From contig CP129469.1 of NCBI GenBank assembly GCA_030583665.1, forward strand, positions 2,037,043 to 2,101,042: 64,000 bases of DNA. Direction: 5' to 3'. The position numbers were made by a program, and so were the translations under genes. The notes under the pieces are model-generated. The model worked only from the letters and a program-made list of their open reading frames with translations. It made no database searches and was not told the origin of the DNA. The DNA comes from Candidatus Jettenia sp. AMX2. GTDB taxonomy: Bacteria; Planctomycetota; Brocadiia; Brocadiales; Brocadiaceae. Shown here in pieces: positions 36,335-44,189 of this stretch (position 1 is its first letter; every line of letters begins with the position of its first letter).

Positions 36335-37435
36335 ATAAGGGTGGGCACCGCCCACCAAATAAGACCGTTTCCGTCATTGCTTCGTCGCTTCGCTCCTCGC
36401 AATGACGTGCGCGTGTTTTTTACCACGAAGGACCTGGCGCGGCCTTTGGCCGCAACCAATTTCGGATTTCGAATTTCGGATTTCGAAATAATTTCAAATA
36501 ACAAAAAACTCAATGCTCCAAACTTTACGTAAGATATATCTCTTATATGTCTTACGGTTATGCATCTTGAAAAACGAGCACAAAAAACAAGAAATTGATG
36601 GATTGTAGTACGAAGCGAAAAAAACACGAAGGGCACGAATATAGTATAGAATCAAAAGATTTGTTTCATAATTCATTTTTCTTCGTGCGCTTCATAAACT
36701 TCGTGTGCTTCGTGTCTGTGCCTTTACCACGAAGGACCTGACGCGGCCTGTGGCTGCAACCAAATTCGAAATACGAAACAGTTTCAAATGCGTTCTTTGC
36801 ACCTTTGCGGTGAACTATTACGATTTATTTTTTGTTTTCTAATCCCGAAGGGATGTCATGATTATAGCAAAAGTCATACAAAAGATTTCTAACCCCGAAG
36901 GGGTGACATAGGAAACCCAAGATCATCTTGCAATCATGCCACCCCTTCGGGGTTGTTGGTTTTTGTTTGTTCATTTACTATAATCATGTCAGCCCTTCGG
37001 GCTTAGCGCGGCCTTTGGCCGCAACCAAATTAGAAATACTAAAATTTCCTCCCCCCTGTCTGCGTGCGGTGACCTGCCTGCCGCGCTGCGGCGCAGGCAC
37101 GGCGCACAGGCAGGGAGGCCAGGTGGGGGTGAATAAGAATTGAAAAAAGAACTACGGCATAGAGCAAAAATGCTCAGAAAACGCCCCACCAATGCAGAAA
37201 AAAGTCATAAGAAAAGCATTGGTTGATTGACCCACCCTCCCCTAACCCCTCCCATCGAGGGAGGGGGATTTATCAGGCTTATGCATCTTGAAAAACGAGC
37301 ACAAAAAACAAGAAATTGATGGATTGTAGTACGAAGCGAGAAAAACACGAAGGACACGAAGAAGGATACAGGCAAAAGATTTTTTTAAGATTTTCCTTCG
37401 TGTGCTTCGTAAACTTCGTGTGCTTCGTGTAACTC
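36335..37435. repeat. Intergenic repeat cluster with partial and full large elements
   Basis: Order: GGGTGGGC palindrome and CATTGC/CGAAGC repeat (36340-36415), a partial large element (36430-36605), ACGAAG repeats (36608-36725), a full plus-oriented large element (36740-37330, core 36838-37005) that includes the frame-broken DUF559 relic (37131-37225), then ACGAAG/TTCGTG repeats to 37435. No functional gene is seen. Confidence 0.85.
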
Positions 37436-37454
37436 AAAAAAAGATTATGATGCC

Positions 37455-37508
37455 GGATTTAACGGCTTAAGCGGTTTGAACTGCTTAAACTGCTTGAACC
37501 GTTTGAAC
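37455..37508. repeat. Nine-base minisatellite upstream of the second Flp gene
   Basis: About six degenerate nine-base units of the type GGTTTGAAC or TGCTTAAAC in tandem. A related array lies downstream of the same gene at 37978-38040. Confidence 0.65.
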
Positions 37509-37563
37509 TCTTTGTATCAGCGTCCGGTTCTTTTATCCGCTCATTCAGCACATGTGCGTAGTA

Positions 37564-37587
37564 ACCTGTCAAACGTGGTTGGCAGGT
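37564..37587 (+). promoter_or_regulatory. Conserved leader hairpin ahead of the second Flp pilin gene
   Basis: Stem ACCTGTC with GGCAGGT, a ten-base loop, framed by GTA and CCGGGTTTAT. Compared with the copy at 34834, the third pair changes from C-G to T-A and the seventh from T-G to C-G, so pairing is kept while sequence changes. It ends 41 bases before the ATG. Confidence 0.5.
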
Positions 37588-37628
37588 CCGGGTTTATCCA
37601 TTTTCATGAGAAAAGGAGGTGAAAAGTG

Positions 37629-37793
37629 ATGAAAAAGAAATTGTTGCAGTTCCTGAAGGAGGAGGAGGGTGTTACGATGATCGAGTACGCCTTGATCGCG
37701 GCCCTGATCGCTGTAGTGTCAATATTGATCCTTACAACCCTTGGTGGAAAAGTTAAAGGTACATTTGAGAAAGTCGAGAAAGCTATGCCATAA
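37629..37793 (+). CDS. flp: Flp/Fap-type pilin (second copy)
   Basis: A 54-residue pilin precursor. MKKKLLQFLKEEEG is the leader, with processing expected after the Gly; VTMIEYALIAALIAV begins the mature helix with the Glu-Tyr pair of Flp pilins; the C-terminal tail is charged (KVKGTFEKVEKAMP). An AAAGGAGGTG site precedes the ATG. It resembles the first Flp protein in leader and tail (LLQF, EEGVT, IEYA, GKVKG), so the two are paralogues. It is the nearest gene upstream of the prepilin peptidase and is probably the main pilin of the Tad locus. Confidence 0.9.
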   Translation: MKKKLLQFLKEEEGVTMIEYALIAALIAVVSILILTTLGGKVKGTFEKVEKAMP

Positions 37794-37877
37794 TCAAATA
37801 GATATCATAAATTCTTGAAAGGATACACTATCCATTCCTAGACTATTCGTTCATTAAACCGTTGTTTTTTTATTTTA

Positions 37878-37929
37878 AAATCTGTGCAATCTGTGGTTCC
37901 TGTGCATTTCATCACAGATTGCACAGATG
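37878..37929. repeat. Perfect inverted pair of the CACAGATT repeat
   Basis: ATCTGTGCAATCTGTG and its exact complement CACAGATTGCACAGAT lie 20 bases apart and can form a 16-bp hairpin in the transcript downstream of the second Flp gene. No T run follows. It could act as an mRNA stabiliser or attenuator before the prepilin peptidase. Confidence 0.65.
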
Positions 37930-37977
37930 ATAATTAAAAAGAAACAGGAACTGGATAGTGTATTACCTTTAAATAAC

Positions 37978-38040
37978 GGTTCAAACGGTTTAAACGGTTT
38001 AAACGGCTTGAACGGCTTGAACGGCTTGAACAGTTTAAAG
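37978..38040. repeat. Nine-base minisatellite in the prepilin peptidase leader
   Basis: Seven tandem nine-base units: GGTTCAAAC, GGTTTAAAC twice, GGCTTGAAC three times, then AGTTTAAAG. The array ends 15 bases before the ATG of the prepilin peptidase, so it is in the untranslated leader and close to the ribosome site. Confidence 0.8.
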
Positions 38041-38055
38041 GTAAGGTAAAAACAT

Positions 38056-38601
38056 ATGCCAACGACGAACATAACAAACATAATAGAAATAACCCCTATC
38101 CTGCTCCTGGCTGCTACCCTGTTTATCGCTGTGGTCTATGACCTCCGTTTCCAGAAGATACCCAACTGGATCACCTTTCCCGTTATGGCAGCAGGCGTTG
38201 CGTTCCATACCGTTACCACCGGAGTTCAGGGGCTTGCCTTCAGCGCCGGGGGGGTGTTCACCGGCATTGCCGTCTTTATGCCTTTTTACCTCTTTTCTGG
38301 TATGGGGGCTGGCGATGTAAAGCTGATGGGCGCCATCGGGGGGCTACTGGGGATGAAAGGAGTACTCACTGCCGCAATTGGCACCTCCCTTGCTGGTGGT
38401 GTATATGCCGTGATACTCCTTGCATTCCACGGACAGCTCGTGGAAACGGTCAAACGGTACGGTCAGATGCTGAAGGAGTTTCTCTTTACCCGCAGGTTTG
38501 TCTATTATCCACCGGAAAAGAAGGAAAGGATGCCCATGCTCTGTTACGGGGTGGCGATTGCCTGTGGCACCACGCTTTCCCTCGTTATCAATATTGTATA
38601 A
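38056..38601 (+). CDS. tadV: Type IV prepilin peptidase TadV/CpaA
   Basis: An A24-family aspartyl peptidase of 181 residues with about five membrane helices; it cleaves the leaders of Flp and TadE-type pseudopilins at the inner face of the membrane. The two catalytic Asp motifs are present: YDLRFQKIPN near residue 31 and GAGDVKLMG near 83. The N-terminal methyltransferase domain of PilD-type enzymes is absent, as usual for TadV. A weak AAGG site precedes the ATG. A minisatellite occupies its leader. It opens the assembly part of the Tad locus. Confidence 0.93.
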   Translation: MPTTNITNIIEITPILLLAATLFIAVVYDLRFQKIPNWITFPVMAAGVAFHTVTTGVQGLAFSAGGVFTGIAVFMPFYLFSGMGAGDVKLMGAIGGLLGMKGVLTAAIGTSLAGGVYAVILLAFHGQLVETVKRYGQMLKEFLFTRRFVYYPPEKKERMPMLCYGVAIACGTTLSLVINIV

Positions 38602-38652
38602 ATAAACCGCCTGGATGAGAAAGTATATTGAAGGAATGAAAACCACAGATTG

Positions 38653-38738
38653 CACAGAGCGGCCTTTGGCCGCAACCAAATTCGAAATTCGAATTTCGAA
38701 ATTCGAATTTGGTTGCGGCCAAAGGCCGCGCTGTGTCC
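38653..38738. repeat. Long near-perfect palindrome between tadV and cpaB
   Basis: Two head-to-head copies of the GCGGCCTTTGGCCGCAACC repeat edge, joined through TTCGAAATTCGAA units, make arms of roughly 35 bases with almost no loop. It would extrude as a strong hairpin in DNA or RNA. It lies in the 227-base gap within the Tad locus. Confidence 0.8.
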
Positions 38739-38828
38739 TTCGTGTTTAGTAGCGCTTATTGAAATTTTCATCTAATTGGGTTCATCAGCAACCCTGAACC
38801 AGAAAAAGTCTTAAAAAGGAGAGTTACT

Positions 38829-39671
38829 GTGAATGGTAAAGTACTACTGCTCTTTGGTGCGGCGATACTCATTGCCCTCTTCGCCGCCCTCTACAGCTAC
38901 AAGCACCTGCAAAAGGGAACCACGGTGGTAGAAAAATCACCGGTCTCCGATACCAGGTCCGTAGCCGTGGCATTAACTGACCTGTCGTGGGGTACAACAC
39001 TGGACAGAACGATGGTAAAGATGGTACCTTACCTGAAAGAAAGCCTGCCGCCGGGATCTTTCTCCGACCCTGCCGCCCTTGCGGGAAGGGTGCTTCTTTC
39101 TCCGGTAAAGGCAAATGAACCGGTCCTTGAATCAAGGCTTGCCCCGACCACGATAAGAAGCGGCGGGATAGCCGCGGTGGTAACCCCGAACAACCGTGCC
39201 ATGTCGGTAAAGGTGGACCGGATAAGCGGTATAGCCGGCTTTATCCATCCGGGCAACCGGGTGGACGTCCTGGTAACCCTGCAGGATCAGGAAAGGGACC
39301 GCGCACCGGTAACAAAGACGGTACTGGAAAATATCCTCGTCCTTGCCGCGGGCCCTCAGGTGGAAGCAGACGGAAAGAGGGAGCGGCCTGCCCAGGTGGA
39401 TGTCATCACCCTGGAGGTAACCCCGGGGGAGGCAGAAAGGCTTGCCCTTGCAGCCTCTGAAGGGAAGATCCAGTTAGCCCTGAGAAATTATACCGACAGC
39501 AAAGGTGTCGTAACAAGGGGTATCACCATCCCAACGTTACTTGCCCGTTCGGAAAGAAGGCCGCCAAAGAGTGCCCCGCAACAGGCAGTAACAACACCAT
39601 CCTTCGTATCCGTGCAGCTCATTAAAGGAAGCAGTATCAGTGAACTGAATTTCGAAAAGGGAGGAGAATAA
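38829..39671 (+). CDS. cpaB: Flp pilus assembly protein CpaB/RcpC
   Basis: A periplasmic protein of 280 residues anchored by an N-terminal helix (about 3-22). It contains a SAF domain (about 45-105) followed by the RcpC domain (about 110-225, including SVKVDRISGIAGFIHPGNRVDVL), which is thought to bind peptidoglycan and help place the secretin. The start is a GTG at 38829, with AAAGGAG nine bases upstream. It ends five bases before the secretin gene, so the two are co-transcribed and probably coupled. A long palindrome lies just upstream. Confidence 0.94.
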   Translation: MNGKVLLLFGAAILIALFAALYSYKHLQKGTTVVEKSPVSDTRSVAVALTDLSWGTTLDRTMVKMVPYLKESLPPGSFSDPAALAGRVLLSPVKANEPVLESRLAPTTIRSGGIAAVVTPNNRAMSVKVDRISGIAGFIHPGNRVDVLVTLQDQERDRAPVTKTVLENILVLAAGPQVEADGKRERPAQVDVITLEVTPGEAERLALAASEGKIQLALRNYTDSKGVVTRGITIPTLLARSERRPPKSAPQQAVTTPSFVSVQLIKGSSISELNFEKGGE

Positions 39672-39676
39672 ATTCC

Positions 39677-41143
39677 ATGGTAAACCGCAGGATAGCTTCG
39701 TGTCGCAACGGTGTGTCTCTTCTGTTAATCCTTGCCTTCTGTCTCTCGGTTTCTTTTCCATGCCGCGCAAAGGACACGCAGGGGTCCAATGCACGGCAGG
39801 CGCAAAAGCTGCAGGTAACCGCAGGCAAGTCCGCCATTCTTGAAAGCCGGAAGCCCATAAAGCGGGTATCACTGGCCGAAGCGGAGGCAGCGGATATCAT
39901 GGTGCTAACCCCGCAGCAAATATACATCACCGGGAAGAAGCCCGGAGTAACAAGCCTTATCCTGTGGGACGAGGCGGACAAGCCTTCAGAAGTCTATGAT
40001 CTTGAAGTACTGCCGGACATCAACCGCCTGAAAGAGAAAATCCACCGGATGTTCCCCGGTGAAGACCATATCCAGGTAGCGGCAACCCACAACAGCATTA
40101 CCCTGTCCGGAACGGTTTCCAGCACGGCAAACCTTTCTATGATCATGGACCTTGCACGGACGTATGCACCCGTTAAGGACGGCGAACCGCAGGTGAACAA
40201 CTTCCTTCAGGCAGGCGGCGTACACCAGGTCATGCTTGAGGTCAGGGTGTCCGAGATGTCCCGTACCCTCATGCGGAGGTTAGGGGTCAATTTCAACTTC
40301 ATTACAGACAGTGGAAAATTCGGCATTTCTGTGCTCGACAATCTGGTTACTGCCAGCACTTTTGGGGCAACCGAACGGATTAACATGATCTTCCGTTTCC
40401 TGTCAGGCGGGGCTACCTGGACGATGTTTGTTGATGCGTTAAAGGAACAGGGGTTATTAAAGATCCTGGCAGAGCCAACGCTCATTACCCTCAGCGGAAA
40501 AACGGCACACTTCCTTGCCGGCGGTGAGTTCCCTGTACCCATCCCCCAGTCAGGGGCAGGTATTGCTACGGCACCGACTATTACGATTGAGTATAAGCCG
40601 TTCGGGGTAGGGCTAAACTTTACCCCCACCGTACTGAGCAACGGGAAGATCAATATGCGCGTGTCGCCGGAGGTATCCGAACTCGACTTCGCCAATGCAA
40701 TTTCCCTCCAGGGATTCACAATACCCGCCCTGACCACAAGACGAGTATCAACCGAGATCGAACTGGCGGAGGGACAGAGCTTTGCGATTGCGGGCCTGCT
40801 TAACGAACAAGTCAGGCAAACAGTTGCAAAGTATCCCGTCCTCGGAGACATCCCCATTCTGGGTGTCCTTTTCAGGAGCAGTCAGTTTAGAAAGAGTGAA
40901 ACGGAACTGATTGTTATCGTTACCCCCCACCTTGTAAGACCTGTTGATATGGCAAAACAGACGTTGCCTACAGACCGGTATATCGAGCCGGATGATATGG
41001 AATTCTATTTGCTGGGATTACTGGAAGGAGGAAGGCATGAAAAAGGAGGAAGAGGGCCGTTGAGCACAAGACCCTCACCGGCAGCATCGGTATTGAACAG
41101 GGATAGAGGGCTGGAGGGGGAGTTTGGCTATATCGTACCCTAA
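39677..41143 (+). CDS. cpaC: Flp pilus secretin CpaC/RcpA
   Basis: The outer-membrane secretin channel for Tad pilus extrusion, 488 residues. An N-terminal signal region (about 10-32) is followed by the pilus/secretin N-terminal domain (about 42-112), a BON-like domain (about 120-178), and the secretin domain (about 225-425) with VMLEVRVSEMSR, the AEPTLITLSGKTAHFLAGGE segment and the closing GDIPILGVLFRS and VIVTPHLV. The C-terminal tail (about 60 residues) is Gly/Arg-rich. A GGGAGGAG site sits just before the ATG, inside the end of cpaB. A repeat element follows. Confidence 0.95.
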   Translation: MVNRRIASCRNGVSLLLILAFCLSVSFPCRAKDTQGSNARQAQKLQVTAGKSAILESRKPIKRVSLAEAEAADIMVLTPQQIYITGKKPGVTSLILWDEADKPSEVYDLEVLPDINRLKEKIHRMFPGEDHIQVAATHNSITLSGTVSSTANLSMIMDLARTYAPVKDGEPQVNNFLQAGGVHQVMLEVRVSEMSRTLMRRLGVNFNFITDSGKFGISVLDNLVTASTFGATERINMIFRFLSGGATWTMFVDALKEQGLLKILAEPTLITLSGKTAHFLAGGEFPVPIPQSGAGIATAPTITIEYKPFGVGLNFTPTVLSNGKINMRVSPEVSELDFANAISLQGFTIPALTTRRVSTEIELAEGQSFAIAGLLNEQVRQTVAKYPVLGDIPILGVLFRSSQFRKSETELIVIVTPHLVRPVDMAKQTLPTDRYIEPDDMEFYLLGLLEGGRHEKGGRGPLSTRPSPAASVLNRDRGLEGEFGYIVP

Positions 41144-41154
41144 CCTGACAAATA

Positions 41155-41420
41155 TCATTTCGAAATTCGAAATTCGAAATTGGTTGCGCCAAGCCCGAAG
41201 GGGTGGCATGATTGTAAGATAATCGTGGGTTTTCTATATCACCCCTTCGGGGTTGGAAATCTTTTGTATAACTTTTGCTATAATCATGACATCCCTTCGG
41301 GATTAGAAAACAAAAAATAAATCGTAATAGTTTATCGAAAAGGTGCAAAGAACGCATTTGAAGTTATTTCGAAATCCGAAATCCGAAATTGGTTGCGGCC
41401 GAAGGCTGCGCCAAGAGCTT
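41155..41420 (-). repeat. Large palindromic element, internally shortened copy
   Basis: A minus-oriented copy of the large element lacking about 40 bases of its first hairpin region: GCCCGAAGGGGTGGCATGAT joins two hairpin parts directly. The remaining core (41190-41310), the AAATCGTAATAG spacer and the TTTCGAAATCCGAAATCC edge are intact. It fills the gap between the secretin and the lipoprotein gene. Confidence 0.8.
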
Positions 41421-41479
41421 CGTGTATTATATTTCATGGTTTTTGGTTGTTGCTACACTACTCGTCTCTGCAGGAGAAA

Positions 41480-41767
41480 ATGATGATACAAAAATCTCTT
41501 ATTTTATCAGTCTTACTCGGTATGGCCCTTTTCACAACTGGCTGTAAGGCAACCCGGCTGGAACGGGACTATGGGAACTCTTTCCGGCTTGCAAAATCCA
41601 ACCAGATACTGAACCCGGAGGCAACGGAGAATCTGGAACCGGTTTACGGGCTGGACGGCCAGGCTGCCGAGGCCGTTACCGGGAGATACCGAGAGGGTTT
41701 TGAAAAGCCACCGGAAAAACCCGATTACCCGCTGGGTACTACCCTTAGCGGGATAAGCAGCAAATAA
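41480..41767 (+). CDS. Small Tad-locus lipoprotein
   Basis: The protein has 95 residues with a lipoprotein signal: a hydrophobic segment ending in the lipobox LFTTGC (Cys near residue 19). The mature part has the pattern of a small family seen in Tad loci of other bacteria: DYGNSFRLAKSNQILNPEA, then GLDGQAAEAVTGRYREGFEK. An AGGAG site precedes ATG 41480; the open frame extends upstream into the repeat and is not used. It is probably an outer- or inner-membrane accessory factor of the secretin, by position between cpaC and tadE. The precise role is unknown. Confidence 0.8.
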   Translation: MMIQKSLILSVLLGMALFTTGCKATRLERDYGNSFRLAKSNQILNPEATENLEPVYGLDGQAAEAVTGRYREGFEKPPEKPDYPLGTTLSGISSK

Positions 41768-41786
41768 AAAAGCTTAAGGTAATGCC

Positions 41787-42203
41787 ATGAAGAAATTAAT
41801 ACGCCAAAAAGGGGTGGCAACCATAGAGTTTGCCATTATTCTCCCATTACTTATTATACTGGTATTCGGGATCATTGAGTTCAGCCTGCTCCTGTATGAC
41901 AAACAGGTCATTACGAATGCAAGCAGGGAAGGGGCGCGTAAGGGGATTGTATTCCGGCATCCTGCCAGAGTAACGAATGCAGAGATAACGGAGGTAGTGA
42001 ATGCGTATTGTTCAAACTACCTGATCACCTTCGGCTCCCCTGCCGCACCTGTTACTACTATTACGAGAACCGGGATGAACAGCGGGGATGAGCTTACGGT
42101 TGCCGTGTCATATACCTATAATTTTCTGATAATCCCTAAATTTATTACGAGCCTTACCGGAACAAAAACAATCAACGCTGTGACGGTAATGAGGATGGAA
42201 TAA
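41787..42203 (+). CDS. tadE: TadE-family pseudopilin
   Basis: The protein has 138 residues with a short positive leader and the TadE motif GVATIEFAIILPLLIILVFG; cleavage by TadV is expected near the Gly before VATIEF. One hydrophobic helix is followed by a soluble C-terminal domain (about 100 residues) that includes TNASREGARKG. TadE-type minor pilins are needed for Flp pilus assembly. It begins 19 bases after the lipoprotein gene. The TadF partner expected in many loci is not seen; TadG lies 757 bases downstream, beyond a repeat cluster. Confidence 0.9.
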   Translation: MKKLIRQKGVATIEFAIILPLLIILVFGIIEFSLLLYDKQVITNASREGARKGIVFRHPARVTNAEITEVVNAYCSNYLITFGSPAAPVTTITRTGMNSGDELTVAVSYTYNFLIIPKFITSLTGTKTINAVTVMRME

Positions 42204-42284
42204 GGATAAAAATGGGGATTTCGGATTGCGGATTGCGGATTGCAGAGAAAACAAATTTATCAGCTTTTTTGAATCTGTGTAATC

Positions 42285-42890
42285 TGTACTACTATCCATA
42301 AATTTCTTGTTTTTTGTGCTTGTTTTTCAAAATACACAACCTTAAGGCATTGATTATATACAGCGACATTAATCAGATACGAATATGTCATTCCCGCGGA
42401 AGCGGGAATCCAGAAAAATACTGGATTCCGGGTCAAGCCCGGAATGACAAACATTTGTAGACTTATGTCGCTCTGTATAGATAAGGCTTACGTAAAGTTT
42501 TGGGCATTGCGTTTTTTGTCATTTGAAATTGTTTCGAAATCCGAAATCCGCAATCAGAAATTCGAATTTGGTTGCACCAAGCCCGAAGGGCTGACATGAT
42601 TATAGTAAATGAACAAACAAAAACCAACAACCCCGAAGGGGTGGCATGATGGTAAGATGATCGTGGGTTTCCTATGTCACCCCTTCGGGGTTAGAAATCT
42701 TTTGTATGGCTTTTGCTATAATCATGACATCCCTTCGGGATTAGAAAACAAAAAATAAATCGTAATAGTTCACCGTAAAGGTGTAAAGAACGCATTTGAA
42801 ATTGTTCCGAATTCCGAATTCCGAATTTCGAAATCCGAAATCCGAAATTGGCCGCGCCAGGCAATCTGTGGTTTCAGGTATTATTTGATG
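42285..42890 (-). repeat. Large palindromic element with a nested MITE
   Basis: A minus-oriented copy of the large element (core hairpins 42580-42745) between tadE and tadG. Its distal part, which in intact copies reads straight through from AAGGCAATGA to GATAAGGCTTACG, is interrupted by the small element at 42357-42479. Flanks have CTGTGTAATCTGTA (42280) and CAATCTGTGGTTTC (42865) repeats. No gene is seen in this 757-base gap. Confidence 0.82.
42357..42479. mobile_element. Small MITE with TATACAG/CTGTATA ends, nested in a larger repeat
   Basis: A 123-bp element starts TATACAGCGACATTAA and ends TTATGTCGCTCTGTATA. Between lies GTCATTCCCGC...GCGGGAATCC and GGATTCCGGGTCAAGCCCGGAATGAC, the widespread bacterial palindrome. 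It splits the large repeat in which it lies; a second copy with the same host flanks is at 46694-46838. Confidence 0.7.
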
Positions 42891-42960
42891 GGCAGGGCCC
42901 ACCCTGCATTGAAATTGTCAATGGTTTTATTATGGTACATATTGTAAGGAAGGAAACCGT

Positions 42961-44178
42961 ATGAGAACACGCATTCGGCTAATCGCAGGATTACAGGATG
43001 AGCGGGGCGTTGTGCTTATTATCATTAGCCTGACGATGGTAATCTTTATCGGGCTTGCCGCCTTCGCTATTGATATTGGCCATATTGCCGTGGTCCGGAA
43101 TGAACTACGGAATGCCGCAGACGCAGGCGCCCTTGCCGGGGCAAGGGTTCTCTATACATCGGATTCTGTGAATACACTTGCAAATGGAATAGCAGAAGAC
43201 GCAGCAGTCGCAAATATCGCGGAAGGTTCACCCGTTGAAGTCTTGTCAGTAGAGAGGGGACACTGGAGCTTTACCCTGAATACCTTTTGGCCCAATGAAG
43301 ACGTATTAGACCTTCCTGAACTTGTGGGGGTAACAACCGAACAACTGGACCTCGACCCGAATTTCATTAATGCCGTACGGGTACAGACGGGAAGGATAGA
43401 TACACCTGCATCCTCTTTCTTCTCAAAGATATTTGGATACGACGGCTTTGCCCTGCAGGCAGAGGCTGTGGCCTATATCGGATTTGCAGGAACAATAATG
43501 CCTGAAGAACTTGATCAGCCAATTGGCATTTGTGCGGAAAGCATTCTGCTCGATGGCACCTATCAGTGTAATATCGGAAGAATGATCAACAGCGGTCAAA
43601 ACGTAGCGAGCTCCGAGACCGGCGGGTGGACCGATTTTAACCAGGATGGTAACCCATGCCAGGGTGGTACCAATTCCAATGCAGTTAATAACCTGGTGTG
43701 CGGTAACGGAAATCCAAATCCGATCTATTACGGAGACGTTGTGGCAACAAGCGGCGGGCAGATACAGAATGCCTTCACCAGCCTGATGACGTGCTGGGAA
43801 AATGCAACCAATAAGCAATCCCCGTGGGAACTTAAGCTTCTGGTAATAAACTGTCCGGGTAACAATGTAGGCACTTGTGAACAGGTGGTAGGCGCCGTAA
43901 CCGTCAATATCGTCTGGATAACCGGTGCGGGTAACGACCCCCATTACAATGAAGCTCCAACAGTTATGAGTAACTGGTCATCTGATGATCCCGACGGAGT
44001 GGTACGGTGGAATAGTTTTGTTAATCATTTTAATTTAAAAAATGTCGATGGAAGCCCTGCCCCATATGATAAAAAAGGTATCTATTTTTTGCCAAGCTGT
44101 GAACCCCACATAGTTGATAGCACAAGCGGCGGGGAGAATTTTGGTGTGCTGGCTACAATACCGGTACTGGTAAAATAG
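42961..44178 (+). CDS. tadG: TadG-like pilus assembly protein
   Basis: The protein has 405 residues. The N-terminal Tad domain (PF13400 type) reads ERGVVLIIISLTMVIFIGLA followed by AIDIGHIAVVRNELRNAADAG, typical of TadG. One membrane helix anchors a large extracytoplasmic domain (about 350 residues) that includes several Cys and Asn/Gly-rich segments. TadG-type proteins belong to the pilus assembly apparatus at the cell surface. The start is at 42961 with AAGGAAGG upstream. It ends 11 bases before the CpaE-like gene, so those two are co-transcribed. Confidence 0.87.
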   Translation: MRTRIRLIAGLQDERGVVLIIISLTMVIFIGLAAFAIDIGHIAVVRNELRNAADAGALAGARVLYTSDSVNTLANGIAEDAAVANIAEGSPVEVLSVERGHWSFTLNTFWPNEDVLDLPELVGVTTEQLDLDPNFINAVRVQTGRIDTPASSFFSKIFGYDGFALQAEAVAYIGFAGTIMPEELDQPIGICAESILLDGTYQCNIGRMINSGQNVASSETGGWTDFNQDGNPCQGGTNSNAVNNLVCGNGNPNPIYYGDVVATSGGQIQNAFTSLMTCWENATNKQSPWELKLLVINCPGNNVGTCEQVVGAVTVNIVWITGAGNDPHYNEAPTVMSNWSSDDPDGVVRWNSFVNHFNLKNVDGSPAPYDKKGIYFLPSCEPHIVDSTSGGENFGVLATIPVLVK

Positions 44179-44189
44179 AGGAAATCGCT

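Noticed and set aside
36600-37440. ACGAAG and CACAGATT clusters as CRISPR-like arrays or coding sequence
   Set aside because: Units are short, irregular and recur in all gaps; the ORFs across them are spurious translations of repeats.
37580-37600. Sigma-54 promoter in the Flp leader
   Set aside because: TGGCAGG resembles the -24 box, but no GC -12 element follows at the right spacing, and the conserved feature is the hairpin.
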